DNA from: Streptomyces sp. SID13031
GTDB taxonomy: Bacteria > Actinomycetota > Actinomycetes > Propionibacteriales > Kribbellaceae
Direction: 5' to 3'
DNA length: 64,000 nucleotides
Assembly (NCBI RefSeq): GCF_010548305.1
Contig: NZ_JAAGLV010000002.1
Location: forward strand, 248,001-312,000
Shown: in pieces, positions 32,901 through 41,239 of the stretch
Numbering within the stretch: the stretch's first letter is position 1
Layout: each line of letters begins with the position of its first letter
The notes under the pieces: model-generated
Told to the model about the DNA's origin: nothing
Seen by the model: only the letters and a program-made list of their open reading frames with translations
The model's database searches: none
Position numbers and translations under genes: made by a program

Positions 32901-33551
32901 ATGACCAACACACTCGATAGTCCAGCTGTCCAGAAGGTCCTCGATCGCCTCTTCGCCGGAGCGGAGCGCGATGATGCTGCGCCGTCACCTTGGGTCGGCG
33001 GTCGTTCCTATGAGTCGGCTACCACGCAGGAGCGCGCCGATGCGCTGGCCGACATCTACATGCCGATCTCCGCCGCCGGCGGCCAACTGCTCTACTCATT
33101 GGTGCGAGCTGCCCGCCCGGCGACGGTGGTCGAGTTCGGTACGTCGTACGCGATCTCGACCATCTACCTGGCCGCCGCGCTCGTCGACAACGGCATCGGC
33201 GAGGTACTCACCACCGAGCTGAGCACAACCAAGATCGCCGCAGCCCAATCCAACCTCGAGGAAGCCGGCGTAGCCGCCCCCGTGACGATCCTGGCCGGCG
33301 ATGCGCTGACCACCCTCGCCGACATCCCAGGCCCGATCGGATTGCTCCTCCTGGACGGCTGGAAAGACCTCTGCCTCCCGGTGCTACGCCTGTTGGAGGA
33401 TCGTCTCGCCCCCGGCGCCCTGGTCGTTGCCGACGACATCAAATCCCCCAGCATGTCGGACTACCTGACCTACGTCCGCAACCCAGCCAACGGCTACGTC
33501 ACCACCGAGTTCCCCGTCGAAGACGGCATGGAGATCAGCTGCCGCGCGTGA
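32901..33551 (+). CDS. SAM-dependent O-methyltransferase-like protein
   Basis: 216 residues from ATG 32901, apparently leaderless. Class I Rossmann methyltransferase: VVEFGTSYAISTIYLAAAL is motif I, LTTELSTTKIAAAQSNLEEA the acidic loop after strand 2, LLLLDGWKDLCLPVLRLL motif IV with a metal-type Asp. It resembles the catechol/caffeoyl-CoA O-methyltransferase group. Substrate unknown; control by the adjacent TetR hints at detoxification of a phenolic compound. Confidence 0.85.
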   Translation: MTNTLDSPAVQKVLDRLFAGAERDDAAPSPWVGGRSYESATTQERADALADIYMPISAAGGQLLYSLVRAARPATVVEFGTSYAISTIYLAAALVDNGIGEVLTTELSTTKIAAAQSNLEEAGVAAPVTILAGDALTTLADIPGPIGLLLLDGWKDLCLPVLRLLEDRLAPGALVVADDIKSPSMSDYLTYVRNPANGYVTTEFPVEDGMEISCRA

Positions 33552-33565
33552 GCGGGCCCACCTCT

Positions 33566-33665
33566 GTCCCTAACGACAGGACATAGTGACGCCCCGCCCC
33601 ACGCCTCCCGCCTGAGCACACGGCCTGACCGTCGGCAATCCGCACTATGTCCTGTCGCTCGGGAC
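33566..33665. repeat. 100-bp palindromic element with 23-bp arms
   Basis: GTCCCTAACGACAGGACATA-GTG (33566-33588) and its reverse complement at 33643-33665 match at 21 of 23 positions, with a perfect inner stretch of 15 bp (CGACAGGACATAGTG). 54 bp lie between. It starts 14 bp after the methyltransferase stop. It could be a terminator, a MITE, or remnant ends of an insertion sequence; no transposase or clear target duplication is seen. Confidence 0.75.
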
Positions 33666-34065
33666 GCACAGGGGGCCAACCGCCTCGGGGGCTCTGACTG
33701 CTGAGTCACATGCCGGTTGCCCAGCCTTGCGGCGGCGGGCCGGCCATTAGTCGCTAGCTGCGCCAGCCGCGGTGGCTGGATCGCCAACCACGCGGGGCGG
33801 GGCCGGCGACTCGCTGTCGCCGAGTGGGCGACGGAGAGCCCGCGTACTGGGTGGGCGGGAGCTAGCGAACGCGGACGCGACGCAGGGCTGGCCGGCGGAG
33901 TAGGCGTCGGGTTTGCCCAACCACTGCAACCGCGCGGTGCCGGGCTCCCACCCATCGCTTTCACTGAGCGGGCGACGGATGAGCCCGCGTTCAAGGGTGG
34001 GTGGGAGCTGGTGAACCTGGACCGCGACGTTAGGAGTGGGCGTGGGAGTTTCCTGGGGTGAGGGA
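33666..34065. other. Gene-free repeat region
   Basis: 400 bp between the palindromic element and the esterase gene. Open frames here lack a ribosome binding site and follow the repeats. Content: two copies of a roughly 70-bp imperfect repeat with nested inverted repeats, annotated separately. Confidence 0.6.
33751..34028. repeat. Two REP-like units with nested inverted repeats
   Basis: Unit A (33811-33881) and unit B (33952-34028) share GAGYGGGCGACGGA.GAGCCCGCG, GGGTGGGYGGGAGCT and a GGAC(C)GCGAC end. Each core can fold (GCGGGC-GACGGATGA-GCCCGC in B). Each also has an outer arm: CGCTAGCT (33751-33758) with AGCTAGCG (33859-33866) for A, and GCTCCCACCC with GGGTGGGAGC for B. Pattern as in bacterial interspersed palindromes. 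Confidence 0.65.
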
Positions 34066-35289
34066 TCAGTTCAGCGTCATCCGTGGTTCGCCGTTGAGCA
34101 AGCCGGTGCCGGCGATCGTGCAGGTACCGCCTCGGTTTTGGGTGTAGGTCTGGCGGATGCAGGAGCGGAGGGCTAGCTGGCCCCAGTAGTTGGGGTGGAT
34201 GGATTCCTGGATGTAGTAGTTCGAGCCGACCGTGGTGACCGTGCGGATCTGGTTGATCCATTCGGTCTTGTCGACGGCGGTGGGCTGGGTCCAGGAGGTG
34301 AGGCCGACCTCCTCGTACAGGCCTACTGTCTTCTCGCAGAGGCGGCGGCCGTTGAAGGTGGATTGGAGCTCGAGCAGGCGGGTGTTCGTCAGACCGGACT
34401 GACCCATCGCAGCCCGGACGGTGCTGTTGATAGTCGGCAGTGCGCTCGAGTTGGCCCAGTCTGCGTCGGCGTTCCAGAAGCCGCAGCCGCCGGTGCTCTG
34501 CCGGGTGAAACCAGACTGGCCGTAGCGGAAGCCGCTCCCCGCCGGGATGGGCGACGGGTACGTCTGGACGAGCAGCGTCCACGCGTTGTCGCCGTAGCCG
34601 GCGTTGCGCATCGCAGTACGGATGTTCTGGAAGGCCGTCGCGATCCGGCCTCGTACTGCGGTGACGTTGGCGGTGGTGAAGTTGGCGACCACCGACGAGT
34701 CGTCGCGACAATAGTCGGGGTTCCATGACGGCGACAGCAGGAAGTCGGTCACGCAGGACTGCACGACCGAGGCGAAGTTGAAGTCGTTGCCGCCGATCGA
34801 GACGACCACCTGCTTGACGTTGTGGCCGGCCGCGAACTGCTGCAGGAGTTTCGCCTGGCCGAGGTGGCCGGCGCCGTCGTCGTAGAAGTCGAGCCCGGGT
34901 TTGAAGTCGTCGCCGGTGGACGTGCCGGTACGAGCGCCGGAGCAGGCCAGGTTGAGCCCGCCGACACCACCGCCGACGTACGCCTCGGCCGACTTGCTGC
35001 GGTGGCACCTGGGGATCGTCTCCGCGGTCCCGGCGGCGTTGTCGTGGTACGCGTGGCTGCCGAGCGCGTCGGCCGGTGCCTCGGAGTTGTTGGAGCTGCC
35101 GGCCCAGCGACCCGCTTCGCCGGAGATGTAGGAGTCGCCGACGGTCACGACATACGGCGTACCGGAGCCGGGGCCGTCCGCGTGGGCTGCGGGAGTGGTG
35201 ACGACCAGGCTGCCGGCCGTCAGGGTGAGAGCGGTGATGGTCAAGGACAAACGACGCCAGTTGAGTTTTGCCGAGCGCGGACTGAGCAC
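34066..35289 (-). CDS. Secreted SGNH/GDSL hydrolase (lipase/esterase)
   Basis: 407 residues from GTG 35289, seven bases after GAGGAGG. Signal peptide to about residue 37 (...TTPAAHADG). Block I VTVGDSYISGEAG holds the catalytic Ser, block II the Gly of NLACSGARTG, block III VVVSIGGNDFNF, and block V ESIHPNYWGQ the Asp/His-type pair with catalytic His. Several Cys suggest disulfides. Close to Streptomyces-type SGNH esterases; lipids, acyl esters or phospholipids are possible substrates. Monocistronic. Confidence 0.92.
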   Translation of the reverse strand: MLSPRSAKLNWRRLSLTITALTLTAGSLVVTTPAAHADGPGSGTPYVVTVGDSYISGEAGRWAGSSNNSEAPADALGSHAYHDNAAGTAETIPRCHRSKSAEAYVGGGVGGLNLACSGARTGTSTGDDFKPGLDFYDDGAGHLGQAKLLQQFAAGHNVKQVVVSIGGNDFNFASVVQSCVTDFLLSPSWNPDYCRDDSSVVANFTTANVTAVRGRIATAFQNIRTAMRNAGYGDNAWTLLVQTYPSPIPAGSGFRYGQSGFTRQSTGGCGFWNADADWANSSALPTINSTVRAAMGQSGLTNTRLLELQSTFNGRRLCEKTVGLYEEVGLTSWTQPTAVDKTEWINQIRTVTTVGSNYYIQESIHPNYWGQLALRSCIRQTYTQNRGGTCTIAGTGLLNGEPRMTLN

Positions 35290-35434
35290 AGCAAGGCCTC
35301 CTCGCCAAAGGTCGGCGACCACTTGGACCCCGTGGTGGTCACCGTGCAGCGAGAATGTACTCCCGGGTAACAGCCAAGGGTAGACCGAGAGTGCTGGCAC
35401 GTTTGCGCCCTGTCACTGCTCTGTCACCGCTGGG

Positions 35435-36157
35435 TCAGCTGGACGGAGGCAGCTCCTCGGTGGCGGGGTAGCGCTGCGGCCACCAGTCCTGCCAGCGCTT
35501 GCCGATCGCCGCACGCTCGTTGTCGCTGAGCTCGTAGAAGGTCAGTACGGCCATCGCGGCGCCGTTCGCCTTCTTGTCGGAGGCGCCGACATGGCTGAGC
35601 ACAAGCAGCCCGTCACCCCACTGATCCACCGTCAGCCCGACCTGATGCTCGGACCGGAACCACACCTGCCCGGTCACCGCCTCACCGATCAGGTCAGCGG
35701 CGTAGACCGCACCGACCGCTGCGTCGAGTCCCAACTGATCGGCCGGTCCCGTACTGCGATCGCCGGCGCCCGAGTAGAAGAGCGTCCTGCGCGCATCGCC
35801 CGGGTGTCGCTCGAGCGCGAAGCGGAGTTGCTGGACGAACGTGATCCAGCCTTCCGTGATGTCGTCGTAGTACGCGTCCCACGCCGGGTCGTCGCCATGC
35901 GGCGCCCGGGTCAGGGTGATCTTCGAGCCGCCCTCCTGCGGTTCGACCACGAACCGGTCGCCGCCGTGCAGCTCCAGCGTGTGCGTCTCGCCGTCCGCGG
36001 TGAACCCGGTGAAGAAGATCAGGTCGATCTCGGCGTCCAGCCCCTCGTACTCCCAGCCGTGCCAGTGCTGGATCTTCTTCTTGTCCCGCAGGGCGTCCCA
36101 GACCGCCTCGACCGGCGCGGCCACGGTCACCACGATCCGCGGCGTCTCCTCGCTCAT
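35435..36157 (-). CDS. SRPBCC/AHSA1-type protein
   Basis: 240 residues: one START-like SRPBCC domain (about 5-130; IVVTVAAPVEAVWDALRDKK, GWITFVQQLRFALER) and a second part of about 100 residues with a similar strand pattern. Such proteins bind hydrophobic ligands or help Hsp90-like partners; in ArsR-SRPBCC pairs they are common and of unknown job. Its start overlaps the ArsR stop by four bases. Confidence 0.82.
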   Translation of the reverse strand: MSEETPRIVVTVAAPVEAVWDALRDKKKIQHWHGWEYEGLDAEIDLIFFTGFTADGETHTLELHGGDRFVVEPQEGGSKITLTRAPHGDDPAWDAYYDDITEGWITFVQQLRFALERHPGDARRTLFYSGAGDRSTGPADQLGLDAAVGAVYAADLIGEAVTGQVWFRSEHQVGLTVDQWGDGLLVLSHVGASDKKANGAAMAVLTFYELSDNERAAIGKRWQDWWPQRYPATEELPPSS

Positions 36158-36756
36158 GACTTCTCTCCTCGTGGGCTGGCGGCTTCTGTACTGCCGGATC
36201 CGGTACTACGGGGCGCGGGGTGGCCGCCGGCGATCAGCCGATAGGGCCGGCCGCCCTCGGTGTCGAACGTCTCGACGACCTGCCGGACCGCCTCGGTCAG
36301 CGCGTCGGTGAAGCGATGCACGTCGCCGGGCTCGGCGAACCGCACCTCGGCCTCGAGCGTGAAGGTCAGCAGCCGCTTGCCATCGGCATCTGCCTTGCTC
36401 TGCATCCGGGCCACGTCGCGAACGGTGCCGGCCGCAACCTCCACCAGATGCTCGGCCGCGTACTGATCGCCGATCCGGCTGAAGCTCCGGCCCATCACGC
36501 CCGGGTCCACGACGAACGAGCCGGAGGTCGCGCGCAGGATCCGCTCGACGCAACCCCGCCGCTGACGCTCCTCGACCAGCTCCACCAGCCCAGCCTTCTC
36601 GAGCTCTCGCAGGTGGTAGTTGACCCGCTGTCGCGGCAGCTCCAGGGTCGCGGCCAACTGAGTCCCCGAGGCCGGCTCCTGCAGCAGTTCGAGCAACTGC
36701 CGCCGCAACGGCGACAGCGCGGCCCGCACTTTCGCAGGCTCCTCCAGCAACTTCAT
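36154..36756 (-). CDS. ArsR-family winged-helix regulator
   Basis: 200 residues. Winged helix at about 10-85: LSPLRRQLLELLQEPASGTQ, LELPRQRVNYHLRELEKAG. The C-terminal 100 residues (AAGTVRDVARMQSKADADG, FTLEAEVRF) form a sensor part. No metal-binding Cys motif, so a non-metal sensor. Autoregulation is likely through TTGACA-N8-TGTCAA 17 bp upstream. Operon with the SRPBCC gene. Confidence 0.9.
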   Translation of the reverse strand: MKLLEEPAKVRAALSPLRRQLLELLQEPASGTQLAATLELPRQRVNYHLRELEKAGLVELVEERQRRGCVERILRATSGSFVVDPGVMGRSFSRIGDQYAAEHLVEVAAGTVRDVARMQSKADADGKRLLTFTLEAEVRFAEPGDVHRFTDALTEAVRQVVETFDTEGGRPYRLIAGGHPAPRSTGSGSTEAASPRGEKS

Positions 36757-36772
36757 GCCGCCTACTGTTGTA

Positions 36773-36792
36773 TTGACAGTCTAATTTGTCAA
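36773..36792 (-). promoter_or_regulatory. ArsR autoregulatory palindrome
   Basis: TTGACA-GTCTAATT-TGTCAA, perfect 6-bp arms, 17 bp upstream of the ArsR start. One arm is also TTGACA, a perfect -35 hexamer on the minus strand, so binding would block RNA polymerase. Confidence 0.6.
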
Positions 36793-36925
36793 TAAGGCGA
36801 GCCGGTCCGCCACCACACACCAAGTCGCCCCGGCCGAGGCTGGGCAGGCGGCGGTGAGCGGGGGAGGCGGGGCGGCGGGAGGTTGGTGGGTGGTGGCGGA
36901 CCGGGAATCGGGGAGCATGGGCGGC

Positions 36926-37873
36926 ATGGTGATCGAAGGGCCGCAGTTGCCGGTGGGGACGCAGGTGGTGTTGCGGGTCGAGCGGCGCGATGCGGCCGGC
37001 GGTACTGCGCAGCGGGGTGCGACTGGGCGGGTCAGCGGGGTGACGGCTGACGGGCAGTACGTCGTGCGGCTGGTGGATGGGCGTGAGGCGACGGCGAAAC
37101 GCGATCAGTTGAGCCTGCGGACGGCATACCAGAGTGAAGCCATTGCGGTGGATCAGCCGGATGGGGATCGGCTGGTGCTCGAGCACACGATCTACGCGGC
37201 GGTGGTGGGGTCGCGGGCGTTCGGGCTGGACACGGATGCCTCGGACACCGATACGCGTGGCGTGTACGTCGCGCCGACGGAGGCGTTCTGGTCGCTCGGC
37301 AAGCCGCCGATGCATGTCGACGGGCCTGAGGACGAATGGTTCTCGTGGGAGGTCGAGCGCTTCTGTGAGCTTGCGCTGAAGGCGAACCCCAACCTGCTCG
37401 AGGTCCTTCACTCGCCGCTCATCGTGCAGCAGACGCCCCTTGGTGAGGAGCTCCTAGCTCTGCGGCGGTCGTTCCTCTCCCAGCTCGCCTACCAGACCTA
37501 CTCGGGCTACGTGCTGAGCCAGTTCAAGAAGATCGAGGCGGACTACCGGCGCGACGGCGCCCCCAAGTGGAAGCACGTCATGCACCTCATCCGCTTGTTG
37601 CTAGCGGCCCGTACTTTGCTCACCGAAGGCGAGTTGGTCGTCGACGTCGGCCCCCAGCGCGACCGCCTGCTGGCGGTGAAGCGCGGCGAGCTGCCCTGGG
37701 CCGAGGTCGAACGCTGGCGCCTGGACCTCCACGCCCAACTCGAGGATGCCTTGCAGAAAACCGTTCTGCCCGCGGTGCCCGACGTGGCTAAGGTTGACGC
37801 CTGGCTGAGATCGGTCCGGAGAAGGAGCATCGGTGCGTCCATCTCCTGCCGGCCGGGGAAGTGGCCGGCCTGA
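36926..37873 (+). CDS. Predicted nucleotidyltransferase (pol-beta superfamily, YcgL-like)
   Basis: 315 residues from ATG 36926 (ATG 36917 is also in frame, but GGGGAG ends only one base before it). An N-terminal extension of about 65 residues (VVLRVERRDAAGG...) precedes the nucleotidyltransferase core: VVGSRAFGLDTDASDTDTRG holds the GS and DxD metal motifs. Then WFSWEVERFCELALKANPNL and the helical C-terminal half PKWKHVMHLIRLLLAARTLL. It may transfer a nucleotide to RNA, protein or a small molecule; target unknown. The end overlaps a small broken reading frame. Confidence 0.82.
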   Translation: MVIEGPQLPVGTQVVLRVERRDAAGGTAQRGATGRVSGVTADGQYVVRLVDGREATAKRDQLSLRTAYQSEAIAVDQPDGDRLVLEHTIYAAVVGSRAFGLDTDASDTDTRGVYVAPTEAFWSLGKPPMHVDGPEDEWFSWEVERFCELALKANPNLLEVLHSPLIVQQTPLGEELLALRRSFLSQLAYQTYSGYVLSQFKKIEADYRRDGAPKWKHVMHLIRLLLAARTLLTEGELVVDVGPQRDRLLAVKRGELPWAEVERWRLDLHAQLEDALQKTVLPAVPDVAKVDAWLRSVRRRSIGASISCRPGKWPA

Positions 37874-38056
37874 CGACTGGGCCGCGTTGTACAGGCGGAT
37901 CTGCGCGAATTGCTCGAGCTGGCTGAGGCGCCGGTTTACCTGCCGGACTTGATGGCGGCCAAGGCGGAGGCCGAGTCGAAGCTGGCTGAGCGGTCCGCCG
38001 CCGATGCCGCACTGCACGATCTGCTCGTGCGGACGCGCCTTGCTAGCGCTGACTGA
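37833..38056 (+). pseudogene. Small frame-disrupted gene after the nucleotidyltransferase
   Basis: GTG 37833 has a perfect ribosome binding site (GGAGAAGGAG, five bases away) and reads MRPSPAGRGSGRPDDWAALY before running out of sense. The other frame, which follows directly after the nucleotidyltransferase TGA, reads a coding-like helical stretch (LRELLELAEAPVYLPDLMAA, KAEAESKLAERSAAD) to TGA 38054-38056, but has no start of its own. A one-base shift near 37890 would join them into a protein of about 74 residues. It could also be an error in the sequence. Confidence 0.4.
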
Positions 38057-38062
38057 TTGCGG

Positions 38063-38113
38063 TATTTACTTAACCAGGTGAAGCTATTGACACCCGCTCT
38101 GTTTGGGTAAATA
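38063..38113 (+). promoter_or_regulatory. Promoter/operator of the alpha-galactosidase operon
   Basis: TATTTACTTAACCAG (38063-38077) and, inverted, CTGTTTGGGTAAATA (38099-38113) match at 12 of 15 positions. TTGACA (38087-38092) lies between them. TATTTAC-TTAA-type boxes are typical of ROK-family sugar repressors. No ROK gene is in the window. Confidence 0.6.
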
Positions 38114-38154
38114 GTTTCGTCCTGAAAACAATCAGAAAGCAGAGTGAATCAACA

Positions 38155-40281
38155 GTGTCGAACATCAAGGTGCTGCAGCTCCGCTCGGCGGGTGTCAGCC
38201 TTGTGCTGGATTGCTCCGGTCCGGCCCTTCCGTCCGTGCTGCACTGGGGTGCCGATCTCGGCCCGCTGGACGAGGCCGCTCTGGTTGGGCTCAGGCACGG
38301 GGTGGGAGCGGTCCAGGACGGCAACGGGCTCGACGACAACTTGCCGGTCGCGCTCATCCCGGAGTACTCCGCGGGCTGGTTCGGCCTGCCGGGGCTCAAC
38401 GGGCACCGCGACGGGCAGGACTTCTCCGCCTCCTTCCAGCTCAACGAGGTCGCGCAGACCGGCAACACGGTCCAGGTGACCGCGGCCGACCCGCAGGCCG
38501 GGCTCAGCCTGGCGCTCGTGATCGAGCTGACCGCGTCCGGGCTCGTCCGGGCCAAGGCCGAGCTGACGAACGCCGGTACTTCGGCGTACACGGTCGACGG
38601 GCTGGTGCTCGCGCTGCCGGTGCCGACCGAGGCGACCGAGCTGCTCGACCTGACCGGCCGGCACATCGGCGAGCGGCACCCGCAGCGGCACGCGTTCACC
38701 CAGGGCGCGCACATCCGCGACAACCGCCGTGGCCGCACCGGCGCCGACGCGACTCTGCTGCTCATCGCCGGTACCCCGGGCTTCGACTTCGGCACCGGCG
38801 AGATCTGGGGCGTGCACACCGCCTGGAGCGGCAACCACCGCTCGTACGCCGAACGCGGTATGAGCGGGTTCGCCGTGATCGGCGGCGGCGAGCTGTTGCT
38901 TCCCGGCGAAGGGCGCCTGGCTCCGCAGGGGACGTACAGCACGCCGTGGATCTACGGCTCGTACGGCATCGGCCTCGACCAGCTGTCGACCCGCTTCCAC
39001 GAGTACCTCCGGGCGCGCGAAACGCACCCGAAGACCGACCGCCCGGTGGTACTGAACACCTGGGAGGCCGTGTACTTCGACCTGGACCTCGACAAGCTGA
39101 AGGCGCTCGCCGACGCGGCCGCCGAGGTCGGTGCGGAGCGCTTCGTGCTCGACGACGGCTGGTTCCGGGGCCGTCGCGACGACCACGCGGGCCTCGGCGA
39201 CTGGTACGTCGACGAAGGCATCTGGCCGAAGGGTCTGCACCCGCTGGTCGACCACGTCACCGGGCTCGGGCTGCAGTTCGGCCTCTGGGTCGAGCCGGAG
39301 ATGGTCAACCCGGACTCCGACCTGGCCCGCGAGCACCCGGACTGGATCCTTGCCACCGGCAACCGGATGCCACCGACCGCGCGCCACCAGCAGGGCCTCA
39401 ATCTGGGTATCCCGGCGGCGTACGACTACCTGCTGGAGCGGCTCGACAGCCTGCTGAACGAGTACGACATCAGTTACCTGAAGTGGGACCACAATCGCGA
39501 CTTCGTTGACGGCGGCAACCAGCAGACCGGTACTGCGGGGATCCACGAGCAGACACTGGGCGTGTACCGGCTGCTCGACGAGCTCAAGCGCCGCCACCCG
39601 GCCTTGGAGATCGAATCGTGCTCGTCGGGTGGTGCCCGGGTCGACCTCGCCATCCTCGAGCGGACCGACCGGGTCTGGGGCAGTGACAGCAACGACGCGC
39701 TGGAGCGGCAGAAGATCCAGCGCTACACCCAGCTGCTGCTACCGCCGGAGCTGATCGGCTGCCACGTCGGCCCGCCGAAGGCGCACACCACCGGTCGTAC
39801 CCAGAGCCTGGGCTTCCGGGCTGCCACCGCACTGTTCGGTCACTTCGGGATCGAGTGGGACATCAGCGCGGCATCGCCGGAGGAGCGCGAAGAGCTGGCA
39901 GGGTGGGTCGCATTGCACAAGGAGCTGCGGCCGCTGCTGCACACCGGCCGGGTGGTCCGTGCCGATCGTGGCTCGGACGACTTCCTGCTGCACGGTGTGG
40001 TCGCACAGGACGGCTCCCGCGCGGTCTTCTCCGCAGTACAGCTGGCTCAGTCGATCACCTCCGACCTGGGCCGGGTCCGGCTGCCGGGTCTCACCAAGGA
40101 CCGGGTCTACCGGGTCAGCAAGGTTGCGACCCCGGGCCCGGAGCTGCGCAACTCGGCGCCCTGGTGGGTCGACGGCGGCACGGTCGAGCTCAACGGCGCC
40201 GCGCTGGCCTCGGTCGGCGTACAGGTGCCGGCGCAGTGGCCGGAGAGCGCTGTTCTGCTGGGAGTCCAAGCGATCGACTGA
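38155..40281 (+). CDS. Alpha-galactosidase, GH36
   Basis: 708 residues, family length. N-terminal beta-supersandwich, then the TIM barrel with WEAVYFDLDLDKLKALADAA and FVLDDGWFRGRRDDHAGLGD. Nucleophile Asp445 in YLKWDHNRD; acid/base Asp511 in WGSDSNDALER; ESCSSGGARVDLAIL is the usual substrate loop. It removes terminal alpha-1,6-galactose from raffinose, melibiose or galactomannan. No signal peptide, so it acts on imported sugar. First gene of an operon with two permeases and a binding protein. GTG start at 38155 with a weak ribosome binding site. Confidence 0.95.
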   Translation: MSNIKVLQLRSAGVSLVLDCSGPALPSVLHWGADLGPLDEAALVGLRHGVGAVQDGNGLDDNLPVALIPEYSAGWFGLPGLNGHRDGQDFSASFQLNEVAQTGNTVQVTAADPQAGLSLALVIELTASGLVRAKAELTNAGTSAYTVDGLVLALPVPTEATELLDLTGRHIGERHPQRHAFTQGAHIRDNRRGRTGADATLLLIAGTPGFDFGTGEIWGVHTAWSGNHRSYAERGMSGFAVIGGGELLLPGEGRLAPQGTYSTPWIYGSYGIGLDQLSTRFHEYLRARETHPKTDRPVVLNTWEAVYFDLDLDKLKALADAAAEVGAERFVLDDGWFRGRRDDHAGLGDWYVDEGIWPKGLHPLVDHVTGLGLQFGLWVEPEMVNPDSDLAREHPDWILATGNRMPPTARHQQGLNLGIPAAYDYLLERLDSLLNEYDISYLKWDHNRDFVDGGNQQTGTAGIHEQTLGVYRLLDELKRRHPALEIESCSSGGARVDLAILERTDRVWGSDSNDALERQKIQRYTQLLLPPELIGCHVGPPKAHTTGRTQSLGFRAATALFGHFGIEWDISAASPEEREELAGWVALHKELRPLLHTGRVVRADRGSDDFLLHGVVAQDGSRAVFSAVQLAQSITSDLGRVRLPGLTKDRVYRVSKVATPGPELRNSAPWWVDGGTVELNGAALASVGVQVPAQWPESAVLLGVQAID

Positions 40282-40324
40282 AGCCGTCCGACGGACGGCG
40301 CCTACTGAGGAGGAGATCGTCCCC

Positions 40325-41239
40325 GTGACCACGACGACGAGTACGCCGGACGGCGTACGACGGAAACGACGAAGGTACGGGGATCTGAAGGTCGCGATGA
40401 TCTTCCTGGCCCCCGCGACGCTGGGTTTCGCGGTGTTCTACGTCTGGCCCACGTTGCGGGGTGCCTACCTCAGCTTCACCGAGTACAGCTTGCTGTCCGC
40501 GCCGGACTTCAACGGGCTGGACAACTACGACCGGATGATCCACGACAGCTTCTTCTGGAACGCGCTCGGCGTCACCGTCGAGTACGTCGTGATCAACATC
40601 GGCCTGCAGACCGTCCTCGCGATCGGCATCGCGATGCTGATGTACCGACTGACCCAGTCCATCACGGTCCGGGCGGTGATCCTGGCGCCGTACCTGGTGG
40701 CGAACGTCGTGGTCGCGCTCGTCTGGTACTGGATGCTCGACTTCCAGATCGGCATCGTGAACCAGGGCCTGACCTGGATCGGGGTCGACCCGGTCGCGTT
40801 CTTCGGCGACTCGCACTGGGCCATCCCGACCATCGCCGGGATCAACGTCTGGCGGCACATGGGCTACACCGCGCTGCTCGTCTTCGCCGGGCTGCAGACG
40901 ATCCCGAAGTACGTCTACGAGGCGGCCGAGGTGGACGGGTCGACCGAGCTCAAGACGTTCTGGCGGATCACCCTGCCGTTGCTGCGGCCCGTCCTGGTGA
41001 TGGTCCTGGTGGTCACCATGATCGGCTCGTTCCAGATCTTCGACACGGTCGCGGTGACGACCCAGGGCGGCCCGGTCAACGCCACCCGGGTGATCTACTA
41101 CTACATCTACGAGCGGGCGTTCACCCGGTTCGACTTCGGCTACGCCTCCGCGATGGCGATGGTGCTGTTCGCCATCCTCGCGATCGTGTCGCTGCTCCAG
41201 CTCCGCTTGCTGCGGGCCAAGGAGAGTGACCTGTCATGA
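40325..41239 (+). CDS. Sugar ABC transporter permease, MalF type (alpha-galactoside operon)
   Basis: 304 residues from GTG 40325 behind GAGGAGGAG. Six helices; first VAMIFLAPATLGFAVFYVW. EAA loop YEAAEVDGSTELKTFWRITL. Membrane subunit of the importer that should feed the alpha-galactosidase. Stop and next start overlap (ATGA). Confidence 0.94.
   Translation: MTTTTSTPDGVRRKRRRYGDLKVAMIFLAPATLGFAVFYVWPTLRGAYLSFTEYSLLSAPDFNGLDNYDRMIHDSFFWNALGVTVEYVVINIGLQTVLAIGIAMLMYRLTQSITVRAVILAPYLVANVVVALVWYWMLDFQIGIVNQGLTWIGVDPVAFFGDSHWAIPTIAGINVWRHMGYTALLVFAGLQTIPKYVYEAAEVDGSTELKTFWRITLPLLRPVLVMVLVVTMIGSFQIFDTVAVTTQGGPVNATRVIYYYIYERAFTRFDFGYASAMAMVLFAILAIVSLLQLRLLRAKESDLS

Noticed and set aside
33717-34061. 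114-codon plus frame in the repeat region
   Set aside because: No ribosome binding site, Gly/Arg/Ala-rich text that follows the repeated palindromes; no family resemblance.
33494-35308. Long 604-codon minus frame across the esterase, repeats and methyltransferase
   Set aside because: Arg/Pro/His-rich shadow in the wrong frame of the esterase gene; high-GC DNA gives such frames easily. The esterase frame has signal peptide and all catalytic blocks.
36206-37411. 401-codon minus frame over the ArsR and nucleotidyltransferase genes
   Set aside because: Shadow frame; ArsR and nucleotidyltransferase motifs are found in the other frames.
36926-38056. Firm MNT/HEPN toxin-antitoxin pair
   Set aside because: The nucleotidyltransferase is longer than MNT antitoxins and the small frame lacks the HEPN RxxxxxH motif.
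38149-39597. 482-codon minus frame antisense to the alpha-galactosidase
   Set aside because: Mirror of the codon pattern of the GH36 gene, whose catalytic residues are intact.
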